DNA of 64,000 bases from Purshia tridentata. Its lineage: Eukaryota > Streptophyta > Magnoliopsida > Rosales > Rosaceae. Positions 48,450 to 59,458 of this stretch are shown here, in pieces. The position numbers and the translations under genes are program-made. The stretch's first letter is position 1. The number at the start of each line of letters is the position of its first letter. Location of the stretch: the NCBI GenBank assembly GCA_003254885.1, contig QANT01002916.1, forward strand, positions 1 to 64,000, written 5' to 3'. The notes under the pieces were generated by a model, which did no database searches, was not told where the DNA came from, and saw only the letters and a list, made by a program, of their open reading frames with translations.

Positions 48450-49114
48450 GAGAGCGTCGTCGACTGGTTTGATCTGTGTGCGAGTCTGAAAAGGGACAGT
48501 TGGAACTGAAGAAGATGAAGCAAAAAAGCCGAAAAAAAAATTGGGCTGAGTAAACTCGGCCCATAATTTTATTGAGCCGGGTATTCTTCACTAGTCCGAA
48601 CTAAAAACTCATTTTTTTATTTTTTTTAAACAATAAAAGTCAAATATTATATACCACCCAAATACGGAGTAATTCCGATTTGCATTTTGCAACCCAATAA
48701 AAAAACTACAATTTTGTACCCAAATTATATTTTATTATACAATATACAACCTACGTCAACTTTCATCAATTTCCCATCAAGTAATGAACTCATGCACATC
48801 ATGTGCTCTTTCCTTAAAACCAATAACTCACTTTTTGTGTTAGTAAATCACAACTACCCAATAGTTTGGATAGTTTTTGCACAAAATTCTCAATTTTCAA
48901 ATAAAAGATGTTAAGATTTAATTACAAGAAAGAGAATAAAATAAAAAAGTATATAATTACACAACCTGATCTATTTGACACACAATTCGGGTCAGTTGGG
49001 CCCAATGGAGCATAACAAACGACCCCTTGAAATACCTGCGTAGCCGTAATCTTATCCATATGAAAAATGCGATCTATAAAGAAGAGCGAGTGAAGAATCC
49101 AAGTTGGGTGAGCT
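48450..49114. promoter_or_regulatory. Divergent promoter region, COG4 (-) and chloroplast RRM gene (+)
   Basis: The start codons are 665 bp apart. A TTGGGCCCAA palindrome near 48997-49006 contains the site II core TGGGCC on both strands, common in promoters of housekeeping and organelle-protein genes. No TATA box is obvious. Confidence 0.5.
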
Positions 49115-50219
49115 ATGGCCATGGCAGGCACTTGCTTAAACATAAGACCCTCTTCTTCCTCTTGGATTGCTAACAGCAATAGCAGGAAGAGCGCAGGCGT
49201 AGTTACTCTAAAATGGTTCGTTTTGAGATGGGGGTCGCGCCCTTTGTTGCAGCAGAAGCATCAGCAGCAGCTTAGGTACCCCCAAAATAGGTCTGGTGTT
49301 TTGACGGCGCTGGCCGTATTGGAAGAGGAGCAGGTGGTGGACCTAGTGGTTGAAGAAGAGGAAGTGGGTCAGTATGAGTATGAGGTGGAGGAGGAGGAGG
49401 AGGAGGAGGAGGAGGAGTATGAGTATGAGGATGAGAGGCCCAACGACGATTTTTCAGGCGGGAGATTGAACAAGCAGAACCCGTCGAGACCGTGTGAGTT
49501 GTACGTGTGTAATCTTCCTAGGAGCTCCGACATTCCAGACCTCATGGAGATGTTCAAGACTCACGGGACCGTTTTCTCTGTAGAGATTTCCCGGAGCTCC
49601 GAGACGGGTATAAGCCGTGGGTCGGGTTACGTCACAATGGGCTCCATGGACGCCGCCAAAGCCGCCATTGCTGCACTGGATGGATGTGTAAGTGTTAATT
49701 AATCTCAAACTCAGCTACCCTCTTTGAATTTTAGTGCTGAAAGTTGATCATTGTTTTGAAGGATGTTGGGGGGAGGGAAATGCGGGTCAGGTTTTCGGTT
49801 CATATGAACCCGAGGAGGAGGAAGAACTCTGAGGCAATGAATTCAACACCAGTGAAGAACATGGTGTATGAAAGCCCTCATAAACTCTATGTTGGTAACC
49901 TTGCCTGGGCTGTGCAGCCTCACGTTTTGAGAAGCCATTTTAGCAAGTTTGGGACTGTGGCTAGTGCAAGAGTGTTGCACGATCGCAAGTCCGGGAAGAA
50001 CCGTGCTTATGGGTTCCTCTCATTCTCTTCAGCTGCAGAGCGCGATGCAGCGGTCTCTTTAGATGGAACGGTAAAACACATGAACTCTCACCCATGTTCA
50101 ACCTTATTAATTTTCCTGTTTTATTTCTCTTCTCTTGTGATTTATTCCATTGCTGCTTGCAGGAATTTTGTGGTCGGAAAATAATAGTAAGAGGACTTTT
50201 ACAAAGGACTTACCCTTGA
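49115..50219 (+). CDS. Chloroplast-type RNA-binding protein with two RRMs
   Basis: Three exons, 49115-49687, 49762-50070 and 50163-50219, total 939 nt or 312 residues, frame intact. The N-terminus (MAMAGTCLNIRPSSSSW) is rich in Ser/Arg and looks like a plastid transit peptide. A very acidic linker (VEEEEEEEEEEYEYEDE, about residues 90-108) is typical of chloroplast ribonucleoproteins. RRM1 covers about 126-200 (RNP2 LYVCNL; RNP1 SRGSGYVTM) and RRM2 about 228-305 (RNP2 LYVGNL; RNP1 RAYGFLSF). It probably stabilises or helps process chloroplast transcripts. Intron 1 splits RRM1 near its end. The order acidic domain, RRM, RRM resembles cp29/cp31/cp33 proteins; I think of At1g01080 as the nearest relative, from memory. 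Confidence 0.9.
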
Positions 50220-51553
50220 GTCTTGAATCTTGATCACTGCAAGGAGCCAGGCCATCCATCCCAATGCCTGCCAGATTCTAAACTTTGTAATTCTGCATCA
50301 GAATCTGCGACAGTGCTGAATTGTTCCATAGATATGTTATTGTAGCTTTTGTAGTAGCTAGATTGGTGCTTATGAATTTTAGTATGTTTGTCATGTACCC
50401 TTTATATATGTGTACTTTGTATTAGAGAGCAAGAGATAGTAAAAAGAATAGTTGGTTTTGGTGATACAATAATAATACAAATACATGTCATTTTTTGCCT
50501 ATACATGCAGAGAATCATGACCCTAATTTTCTTCAGGCTATATCCAGAACTCAATTGTTTCTTTTAGAATATTGGCTTGTTTGCTGCGTATGCTTGAGTT
50601 TTGTAACTTTTTGTGGTAATTGTCAGCATGGAAGAGGTAATAACTTTTTTTTTTTGACCAAAGGAAGAGGTAATAACTTTAACTTAATACTTGGTATTAA
50701 AAAACTGGGACCAATGCTAACATGCATGTAAGTATCAAAATTAAAAAAGACAAAGCAAGAGAAGGTATTGCTGTAAAACTATTTTAGAAAACACAGGAAT
50801 GCTTTACAGTAATAGCTAACCTCCAGAATTTCTTGAATGTTGTGTGACTTCCATAGTTGGACATTCTATTGCTCAGAATCAGAATCAAAGAAAACTTCTT
50901 GTAATTACATGTCAGCCAATGTTGGCAGCCACAATAACACTCCAAGAGTGCAACTAAACAGTAATTTGCTTTGATGTCCGCATGCCTCCGTGGTTTAACA
51001 GTTCGTATCTGCAAAAGCGGACAGAATAGGCTGATCTTTGTCCACAAACAAACACTGAAAGCAGACAGCTTCTCTATTATCCCAAAAAGAGATTTGTCTC
51101 AGTTGCATCACAATCATACTATCCCTGAACGATAAGCACAATCTGTTTTCCATGATCCCTGCAATCCCCCAATTGAAACATGAATAAACTTTTTATCAAC
51201 TGAAGTGGTAGAGATAAATGGAAACTAATTTCAATTGCTTTTGGAGGTTAACCGTATGATCCATAAATTGCATATGGACAACAACAATTTATAACCAGAC
51301 CAATTCACTATTCCAATTACTATAATTAAGACAAGAACCCAAACAGATAAATGCAAAACTGAACTAATGAATGGTGGATGAATGATTTTATATATTACAG
51401 ATTGTGAGAAACACAAATTAACAATTTAAACAAGACTATAACTTTAGAAGAGCACTCATTCAGTGAAATAGAACAAAGTAAAGCTAACAGATCCCAGATG
51501 CCAGAGCCTACAGGGAGTTGAAAGAAACCAGTGAGCCACGTACCAAGAAAAAA
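50220..51553. other. 3' and intergenic region
   Basis: 3' untranslated sequence of the RRM gene, then AT-rich spacer up to the convergent PPR gene. A micro-insertion at 50648-50662 is listed separately. No other gene is seen. Confidence 0.5.
50648..50662 (-). mobile_element. Micro-insertion: TTTGGTC plus poly(A), with 18-bp target duplication
   Basis: On the minus strand the insert reads TTTGGTC followed by eight A's. It is flanked by perfect 18-bp copies of GGAAGAGGTAATAACTTT (50630-50647 and 50663-50680). Its end resembles the TTGGCC-A(n) inserts at 5859 and 5988. The duplication length and A-tail fit target-primed insertion of an almost wholly truncated LINE or SINE end. Confidence 0.72.
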
Positions 51554-52912
51554 TTAAGCTCTCCTTGAGTTAGCCCGTATCTTTTTGATCAAGTAGTCCT
51601 CCAAACCAGAAGCTGCCTCCACTATTCTTGTGTTTGGCTTAATTTCTACCTTCATTACCTCTTTCAGAGTTTCCTCCATTTTCACCATCTCAATCTCTTC
51701 GCATATCCTAGGAACTACTGCAAGCCAAGTCTCAGTGTGAGGAACCTCCCCATGCTTTAACATCTCCTCCATAACTCCACAAGCTTCCTCAATCCTACCC
51801 ACATTACAGAACCCTTTAACCAAAGCATGAATAACCGAGAAATGGGGAGAAAACCCTTTTGATATCATCGTCTCCATATAACTCTTTGCCTCATCAAGCG
51901 TCCCCTGCTCGCATAACCCACTAACCAAAGTCCGATAAGACACCAAATTTGGTAAGCAACCATTTGATTCCATATCCTCAAGAACCTTACAAGCATCCAT
52001 CGGACGCCCTTCCCTACAAAACCCCAGTATAACAGTGTTATAATGAACAATATCAGGATTGCACCCCTTAACCTTCATCCTGCACAGAAGCTTATACGCC
52101 TCGCGAAGCTTCTTCTTCCTACACAAGCTATTCAACAAACTTGTATAACTCAACGAATCCGGAACGAACCCTTTGTTCAACATATCCTCCAAGAAGTCCA
52201 CCGCAGTATTCACCTGACCCTTCCTACACAACCCCTGCATTAAAATCCGATACGACTCCACATCCGGAACAAGGTCTCTCTGAAACATTTTGTTGAACAG
52301 CTGGTACGCAATACTAAGATCCCCATTCAAACAAAACGCACGCATCAAGATATTATAAGATTGCGTATTAGGCAGGACCCCATGGCGGTGAGCGTCCTTG
52401 AAAACGTCGAAAGCCGACCGGAGAAAGTTCCGGTGAGAAACGAGAATCTGAAGAGTGCGGTTCAAGTGTTTGGTGGAAGGCTTGCAGTGAAACTCCATCA
52501 TGATGTAGAAGGTACGGAGGGCCTTGTGGGGCAAATTGGCGTCGCCGTAGATTTTGATGAGGTGGGAAAAGAGGGCGGGGGTGACGGAGTAGTTGCGCTG
52601 GGACTTGAGGCGGATGAGGAGGTCGTCGACGAGAGAGAAGTAATTGCAGCGGCCGAGCTTGAGAATGAGAGTGAAGTAGGAGGCGTAGGAGTGGCGGAAA
52701 TGGGGTTGGCGAGCCGCGTAGTCGAATATCTCTTTGGCGAGGAGAGGGTCGGATTGGGCAGCGATGAGTTTTTGGACTCTGCAGGGAGACCCGATTCCAT
52801 GGTTTTGTTGATGGGGTTGTGAGGAGTAGAAGAACAAGAAGAACAAGTGTGGTGAGGGTTTTGGCGTGGCGGTTATTACCGTTTTCGATGAACGCAGAGA
52901 GAGTAGCTGCAT
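51554..52912 (-). CDS. P-class pentatricopeptide repeat protein, probably mitochondrial
   Basis: Single-exon gene of 452 residues. The N-terminus (MQLLSLRSSKTVITATPKP) is basic and Ser/Thr-rich without acids, a likely mitochondrial presequence. About eight or nine 35-residue PPR motifs follow. Clear ones start NTQSYNILMRAFCLNGD, DVESYRILMQGLCRKGQ, DSLSYTSLLNSLCRKKK, DIVHYNTVILGFCREGR and NLVSYRTLVSGLCEQGT. All are P-type; no E or DYW editing domain is present. It should bind a specific organelle RNA for stability, splicing or translation. The absence of introns is typical of the family. It lies convergent to the RRM gene and two genes from COG4; from memory, At4g01400 (PPR) sits beside At4g01395 (COG4) in Arabidopsis, so this is probably its orthologue. 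Confidence 0.93.
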   Translation of the reverse strand: MQLLSLRSSKTVITATPKPSPHLFFLFFYSSQPHQQNHGIGSPCRVQKLIAAQSDPLLAKEIFDYAARQPHFRHSYASYFTLILKLGRCNYFSLVDDLLIRLKSQRNYSVTPALFSHLIKIYGDANLPHKALRTFYIMMEFHCKPSTKHLNRTLQILVSHRNFLRSAFDVFKDAHRHGVLPNTQSYNILMRAFCLNGDLSIAYQLFNKMFQRDLVPDVESYRILMQGLCRKGQVNTAVDFLEDMLNKGFVPDSLSYTSLLNSLCRKKKLREAYKLLCRMKVKGCNPDIVHYNTVILGFCREGRPMDACKVLEDMESNGCLPNLVSYRTLVSGLCEQGTLDEAKSYMETMISKGFSPHFSVIHALVKGFCNVGRIEEACGVMEEMLKHGEVPHTETWLAVVPRICEEIEMVKMEETLKEVMKVEIKPNTRIVEAASGLEDYLIKKIRANSRRA

Positions 52913-54349
52913 CTTTTCTCTTCTCGGCTACACAGCCAAACTTGAGATGACTACTACGTCGTTTATAGACAAGACAAGCGGGGTTTTAATGTTTTATGCT
53001 CCATCCAAACTAAAAGCTATTATATGTGTGGATGTTAAAAATGTCTGGGTTCAAACCCAAAAAGCAATGAAGCTTAGTCCAAAATAACGGTATGAAAGCT
53101 CTAAATAACGCAAATAAAACCCGAAAGGTAAAGTATAAACTTAAGCCCGAAACAAAGAATAACCCTCATCTTTAAATGGAATAATAGCCCATTTATCATC
53201 ATAATCCTACGAAAAACACCCACGATCAGGCTCATTAAGAAGGTTTACCTCTGTGCGAACGTAAAGGACAATGGAAAAGCCCACTTTGCTATAAAAAGGT
53301 AATATACCTCTGTGCAAAAGGGGATCGATACTATGAAAAATATAAAGAAACATACTGAATCTTCACTCATTTTGGCATCAGAGTGTCTTTGCAGGTACAC
53401 CCCCCTTCGCTCTTGTAGACGATGACTGAAGATGGAATTTGGCTTCTCAAGATGATCATGAACAATTTTTGTTGACCAATTATCATTACTGGAGATTTTT
53501 GGCATCAACAATATGGGAATCCAAATTTGATACAGAAACTTGTTAATGGATTCATTTTCTAGAGTTTCATTTAAATTCTCTTCCAAGATGTCATACTCCC
53601 TTCGTATGAAAGTAAAATGGGACAATTCGCATAAAGTCCTTTTGTGTTTTTTGATTTGGAAGAAATTGAACTTGGTGCATAGAGCTACTCTTCTTTTTAT
53701 TTTCTGAAGAAAAAAACAAATTACTTTGGCCATGGGCAAATTTTAAGAATTTTTCAACTTGACTATTCCCCAACTGTAAAAACGAAATAAGTCTTAGTAA
53801 TGTTAAACCGCATCTAATCCATATAAGATTTTGGACTTGCATTGTCCTCTATGCCCCTCACACATATTTTTAGACAAAAATTTGTGGGACAATTTGATAC
53901 ATATCATAGTTGAGGGAGCAAAATGATTATTAAGGAAAAAAATATATATATAGAGAAATTATCATTCTTTTTATCTATATCTTAACCTTATAAAAGTTTA
54001 TAATTAAAAGATACTAAGGAATAAAAATACTATTATTTGCATCATCTCAACCGATCATAATTTATATTGACTTTCTAATAAATTATTGCTACAAGCATAT
54101 TTCAAATAAGTGGATCTAACTTTTATTAAAAATATACTATACAAGATTATCAGTTGAGATGATAAAAAACATTGTTATTCAATCAAACTTTATTTAAAAA
54201 ATCATGAACCTAGTCATGTAACACTTCTAATCTAATTCCACCCACCAAACAATGTCTAAACATTTGGAACTACAAGTTTAAGGTTGAACTTCACTATTCA
54301 AATAGCGTACTAACTGCTAAGTTCATTTGAAAACAGTGTGCACACTAAT

Positions 54350-54358
54350 AAAATATCT
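54350..54358 (+). promoter_or_regulatory. Evening element
   Basis: AAAATATCT, an exact evening element, the binding site of CCA1, LHY and RVE8. It lies about 1.05 kb upstream of the PRR start codon. PRR9 and PRR5 genes are known targets of these factors. Confidence 0.5.
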
Positions 54359-55026
54359 CTTCAATATTTGGCCTAACTTTTTTTGAGATGCTATATATCC
54401 GATATTCTCACCGATGGTGCTTAAAACTTATGGTTGAAAACTAAAGAATGTAATGACACTGACACAGAATTAAAACTTAACTATCCAGTCATGCACAATT
54501 CTTTAACAATTTTATTTGTAGAGAGTTTTTTGAATCGCATTAACAAAATAATGACATTATAATTTATAAGAACAGCTTTATTGTGAAGTTTAATTTATAA
54601 AAAAGGGGCCAGCATGAAAGTTTTCTCTCACATTTGGACTTTTTAAATACTGTTTTTGTCCAAATGAATTTATAAAAAAAAATCCTTTTATTTAATATGA
54701 AATGATAAAAATTATTCTTCATTTAAATAGATAATATAACGAAATTGACGGTGTGTCACACACACACCAATACAAACTCTAAAATATAAATACGTGTTCT
54801 TAACTAACACAAACTAAAATATGTATTCTAAAATAGAATCGATCTCAAAATATTAAGTAGGTTTCATTTAGAAAAAATTTCCCAAATAAAAAGCGCCCGC
54901 AAAGATTGTGTCCGAAGCGCCCATGTGTCGCGCCGACAACCAGATTTCAATTTTGTGGTGGCGCAAAAGCAAACGTGTCAACGCTCCTCAAAAATATCCA
55001 GCCCAAGGAAGCCCCAGCCTGGCCGA

Positions 55027-55032
55027 CACGTG
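55027..55032. promoter_or_regulatory. G-box
   Basis: CACGTG in the context GACACGTGTCC, 370 bp upstream of the PRR start codon. It is a site for PIF-type bHLH and bZIP factors and fits a light-induced morning gene. A second ACGT core, CCACGTCAG, lies near 55089. Confidence 0.55.
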
Positions 55033-55146
55033 TCCGGTCGAAGATTGGCACAAGCAAGAATAAATCAAAACAGTGGCTGAAGACCCTCCACGTCAGCTCC
55101 CCACCCAGAAGCCAATGACGACCCACCTTTTGATCGAAGAAAGCAA

Positions 55147-55154
55147 AGATATTT
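55147..55154 (-). promoter_or_regulatory. Evening-element core
   Basis: AGATATTT on the plus strand is AAATATCT on the minus strand, one base short of a full evening element and identical to the core bound by CCA1/RVE proteins. It is 247 bp upstream of the PRR start codon. Confidence 0.5.
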
Positions 55155-55401
55155 ACTTGGGTTTTTCGCGGCTGTGAGCGCAACGCAACCTCAGCTCACT
55201 CCTCAAATGCTTTTTATTTTTGAGATTTTTGTTGTTGTTATTATTTTCTTCTTCGTCTTAACCAAAGTGGGATGAGGTACTTCGAAGTTTGGAGCTTGTT
55301 CACTGCAGCTTAAACTCTTATCTCTTTTACTTTGCTTTCTAGTTCTGCGAGATTGCGAGGAATCAGCTGCGTGTTTTTGGGTTTTGGTAGATTGAACGAG
55401 A

Positions 55402-58400
55402 ATGGGTGAAGTGGCGGTGAGTGGTGGGGAGGATATGGAGGCTGTGAAAATCGTTGAGAATAAGGAAGAGGAGGGTGGTGGTGGTGGCAACTCCACAGAG
55501 GTGGTGAGGTGGGAGAAGTATCTGCCGCGAATGGTGTTCAGGGTTTTACTGGTCGAAGCCGACGATTCCACGCGTCAGATTATCGCTGCGCTTCTTCGAA
55601 AATGCAATTACAGAGGTCGATTACTCTGTTCCCTCTTATGTATTTGAGTTTCTGTTTCTAGGTTGCTGAGAGTTGACTTAATTTAAATGTCAAGTTTGCT
55701 TAATTTGTTCATTGAATAATGTTTGATGGTAATCAGTGAGAGAAGATATAATTATTAATATAATTATTTACTGAATTGATGACTTAATTTAAATGTCAAG
55801 TTTGCTTAATTTGTCCATTGAATAATGTTTGATGGTAATCAGTGAGAGAAGATATAATTATTAATATTATTAGATATAATTATTAATATAATTATTTACT
55901 GAATTGATTAGCTCTTTCAATCTGCGTTGAGAATGAATGATTGTTGAAGGTTTATGTGAATGGTATTAAAAATATTCAATTAAGCAAGTTGGTGTAGAGT
56001 ATGAATCTTCACTTTCTGAAAATGGGATGTGTTTGTTTGAGCAGTTGTTGCAGTTGCTGATGGGTTAAAGGCATGGGAGATCATAAAGGGGAAGCATCAT
56101 AAGATAGACCTTATACTAACTGAAGCAGAGTTGCCATCAATATCTGGATTCGCACTTCTCACCTTAGTCATGGAGCATGACATTTGCAAAAATATACCTG
56201 TCATTAGTACGTTATTTGCCTGATGTGCTCCTTCTTTCTTATAGTTTTTGGTCTGAAAATGGAATATGGAACTAAACTTTTATGGTGACCATACAGTGAT
56301 TTCCTCTCATGATTCGATTAGCATGGTTTTGAAATGCATGCTCAAAGGTGCAGCTGACTATCTCATTAAGCCTGTCAGGAGGAATGAGTTGAGGAACCTT
56401 TGGCAGCATGTTTGGAGAAGGCACACTGTATGTTCCATTTTTTTCACTTTGCCCCTTTCACTACTTTTTTGGATCACTTCTCCTTATTTAATTCCTGAAG
56501 GCAAATTAATACACTTTAAATGATACATATCCTTTTTCTTTGTGTATTTTTTATTTTAATAGCTAATTGGTGTACAGGATCCTCAGAACTTACCCGTTCC
56601 GCAACATAAAGTTGAAGTTACTTCTGAGAACAATGCAGCAAATAATCATTCAAATGATTGTGCAGCTTCTATGCGGAAAAATAAGGAATGCAGTGAGAAA
56701 GGAAGTGATGCCCAAGTAAGTATTTTTAACAATGTTTTGATATTTTCGTTAATCATTTATTCAAGGGCATTAATTCTGCTTGAATCAATGGAATTTCTGT
56801 CATGCTTTTAGGTGTATATTGGCAATGTTGCAAGTATTGCTAATGTGCGTCATTTTCTCAGATTGAATGTATATAGCCAATGAAAGTAATCAATGATTTA
56901 ATATGCGAATTCTGACTCACTAACTATCAACTGTTGTCCCCATTTTAACTTGTCTAATTGATTGCACAACAGTCATGAAAAGGAAAAGAAATAAGTTGTT
57001 AGAAATATGTATCCAGGGTCCTTGATGTAATGCATGTGAGGTCACTTATAGCTTGACCAAAATTCCTTCTTCTACAATAGGTTGGCTCCATGAAGTTTCA
57101 TATGCAGATTGCATGTTTTGTTACCTCTTGTGCAGAGCTCTTGTACAATGCCTTACTTGGAAGCTGAGAGTGCATACGTGCAAAATATGCGGGATATTTC
57201 ACAGCCAAAGCATGGGAGTGCTTCTAATTTGAGCATTACAGAGATAGAAAGGGTTGAAGAGTGCACTAGATTGGACAAGGAATCTGTTATGCATGAGAGT
57301 GAAGCTAAAGGTATGCCTTATTTTTTTGCTTCCCTCTCTATATTTGTTAGGATTTCTTTCCTCTTTCAGTAATTTCAGCAGGTGGTATGCTGTTATCTGA
57401 CAAACCATTATTTGCAGAGAAGTCATGTAAATTTGGATCAGATGTTGTACCTTTGAATGAAGCTTATAACTCAACTGCGGTAAGGCAGAGAGAGGACCTT
57501 GTCTCTGCTAAAATAATGGTTCAAGATGAAGGTATCCAACCTGAAAATTACAAAGGAAATGCTAATGCTGCTATTGAAACTCTCAGCTGCCATTATGAAC
57601 TGGTTGAACCATCAAGTGGAGCTATTGACTTGATTGGAACCTTTGACAATCGACCCACATGCACTGTTAGACACCCTAACAGCAAAGATAATGGTACAAG
57701 TCACGTGGGATGCAACCCGCAATTGGAACTTTCTTTGACAAGTTGTTTGGTTGGTTCAGATAAGCAAGTGACTGATGAGAAGCCTGTACTGAACCATACT
57801 GATGGCTCTGCCTTTTCATGGTGAGTATTCTGGTCCCCTGTCCATTGTTAAAACTTAAGCGATGGCGAAATAAAATTAAAGCAAGTGTTTGGGGGTTTTT
57901 TGGCTTCCCTTCCTCTCTATTTGTGTCTGAAATGGCATTATACAAAGTGGTTTTGATCTGAATAATAAGAAGTCACATATTTAATGTGTTGTTTATTAAA
58001 GTGGTAATGCTGTTGGGTAGCAGTGAAGCCGTTGTTAGAGATGTCTGAGAGTGGGAACAGTGACATATAGATTAATTGACCTCTCATTTATAATGGAAGG
58101 ATCATAATTTTGAAAAGAAAAAGAAAAAAAGTTTGTTTGGTGCTTAGAAGAGTCCTATATTCCTCCTAAGAAAGAAAACAAAATCGGAATAACTTGGAAC
58201 TTTTTTCAAATTTTTGATGAAAACTAGAGCTTATTTTTTTAAATTTTTTGATAGTCCAAAGTTCTTACATGCAGGTATAATAATAGCAAGACATTGCAAC
58301 CGCTGTTCCAAACGCTTCCTAGTTCTAAATCAGAGGGTGCAAGTAATTCCCATGAGAGCCTGGTTGACGGTCAAACTGAGCAAGCAAATTTATCCTTTCC

Positions 58401-59458
58401 AGATCCTCAGCTTGGGATGATTCCTCTCACCGGGGTAAGGTCTGATAATATATGTCCTGGATACGGTTATTTTTTTCCATCCTTGTTTTTGGGACAATCA
58501 GGTTTAACTCCCATATACAGTACCAAATCAATTGACCACAGAGCACAGTCCCCCTTTCCTATGAATTCCTCACTTCATTCCAATCCTGAAATTCACTACT
58601 CAGAACAAGGTTCTCACCTGTCTGATAAAACTACCTATAAATCTATTCACCAAACCGTGCCTAAGCAGAACAAACTGGAGGGTGTGGAGGAATGGAGACC
58701 TTATTCTCCTGCTGCTGGTCAGAGGGCTTGTGATAGTTTATGCAATGGTGCTGGTAACCATATTAGTAACAGTGCAGATGGAAGTATTTGTAGTAGCAGT
58801 GATGGAAATGCTACTTTGGCTGTGGCCGGTGAGATGGCCACAGCTTCTGAGAGTTTGAATGACAGTAGTCGCTTTGTTCGTGAGGGATTTGGAGGAGTGG
58901 ATTCCCTTCGTTCTAGCCAAAGGGAAGCAGCTCTGCTTAAGTTCAGACTGAAGCGGAAAGATCGGTGCTTTGAGAAGAAGGTATTATCATCATCATCAGT
59001 GTCATCATTTTCTTTAATTCTTTAATCATTTTTTGTACTGCTACTGTTGCACAACCTTGAATATGGTTTGGGTTCTATGCATACACATTGGGTCTGAATG
59101 CATTGATGCAGCCAATGTGCAAGGAAAGTTCGGTTTAACTGCACTTGCAATTATTCTTGTTCCTACAGTAGACTTCTTACTAGTGCTAGTAGTATTTCCT
59201 AGCTAGTTTGGAAATTTCCATTTTAGATATGAATAACAGATCCCATAAACCTAGATTGAGACACCTCCCATTTTGAGCTGCTACCAATTTAACACAACCT
59301 ATATATCATAAGGTGGTGTCATTCCTTTAACAACTAATCTTGCACAGGTCCGATACCAAAGCAGGAAATTACTGGCAGAGCAGAGGCCCCGAGTGAAAGG
59401 TCAGTTTGTGCACCGAGTCCATGCTGATTCTGCAACTGCTGGTGCTGTTGGTTCATGA
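55402..59458 (+). CDS. PRR9: Two-component response regulator-like PRR9 (clock pseudo-response regulator)
   Basis: Eight exons: 55402-55615, 56045-56206, 56297-56427, 56578-56715, 57136-57310, 57418-57820, 58275-58980 and 59348-59458. They total 2040 nt, 679 residues, frame intact. It is a nuclear transcriptional repressor of morning clock genes. The pseudo-receiver (about 45-165) has Glu98 where true receivers have the phospho-Asp ([11 protein letters not shown]), and keeps the Lys in DYLIKP. The C-terminal CCT DNA-binding motif (about 625-668) includes [40 protein letters not shown], split by the last intron as usual. PRR9 rather than PRR5 is chosen for the MGEV start, [15 protein letters not shown] and AADYLIKP, plus synteny. 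A segment [11 protein letters not shown] ... ELSLTS is shared with PRR9/PRR5 as the repressor region. The promoter has G-box and evening-element sites. Confidence 0.92.
55675..55911. repeat. Tandem duplication of 106 bp in PRR9 intron 1
   Basis: Units at 55675-55780 and 55781-55886 both start GACTTAATTTAAATGTCAAG and run to an AT-rich end with GATATAATTATTAATAT. The second copy is followed by a further short repeat of that end. Few differences are seen, so the event is recent. It lengthens the first intron. Confidence 0.9.

Larger units (their letters stand above)
52913..55401. other. Intergenic region upstream of the PRR gene
   Basis: Mostly AT-rich with no recognisable gene. A lone minus-strand frame at 53245-53739 (164 codons) matches nothing I know. 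The last 500 bases are GC-richer and hold the PRR promoter and leader (regulatory sites listed separately). Confidence 0.5.

Noticed and set aside
52361-52822. 153-codon plus-strand open frame over the PPR gene
   Set aside because: Antisense shadow of the PPR coding exon.
53245-53739. 164-codon minus-strand open frame in the PRR9 upstream region
   Set aside because: No recognisable domain, AT-rich composition with no coding bias, no supporting promoter or splice context. Probably chance.
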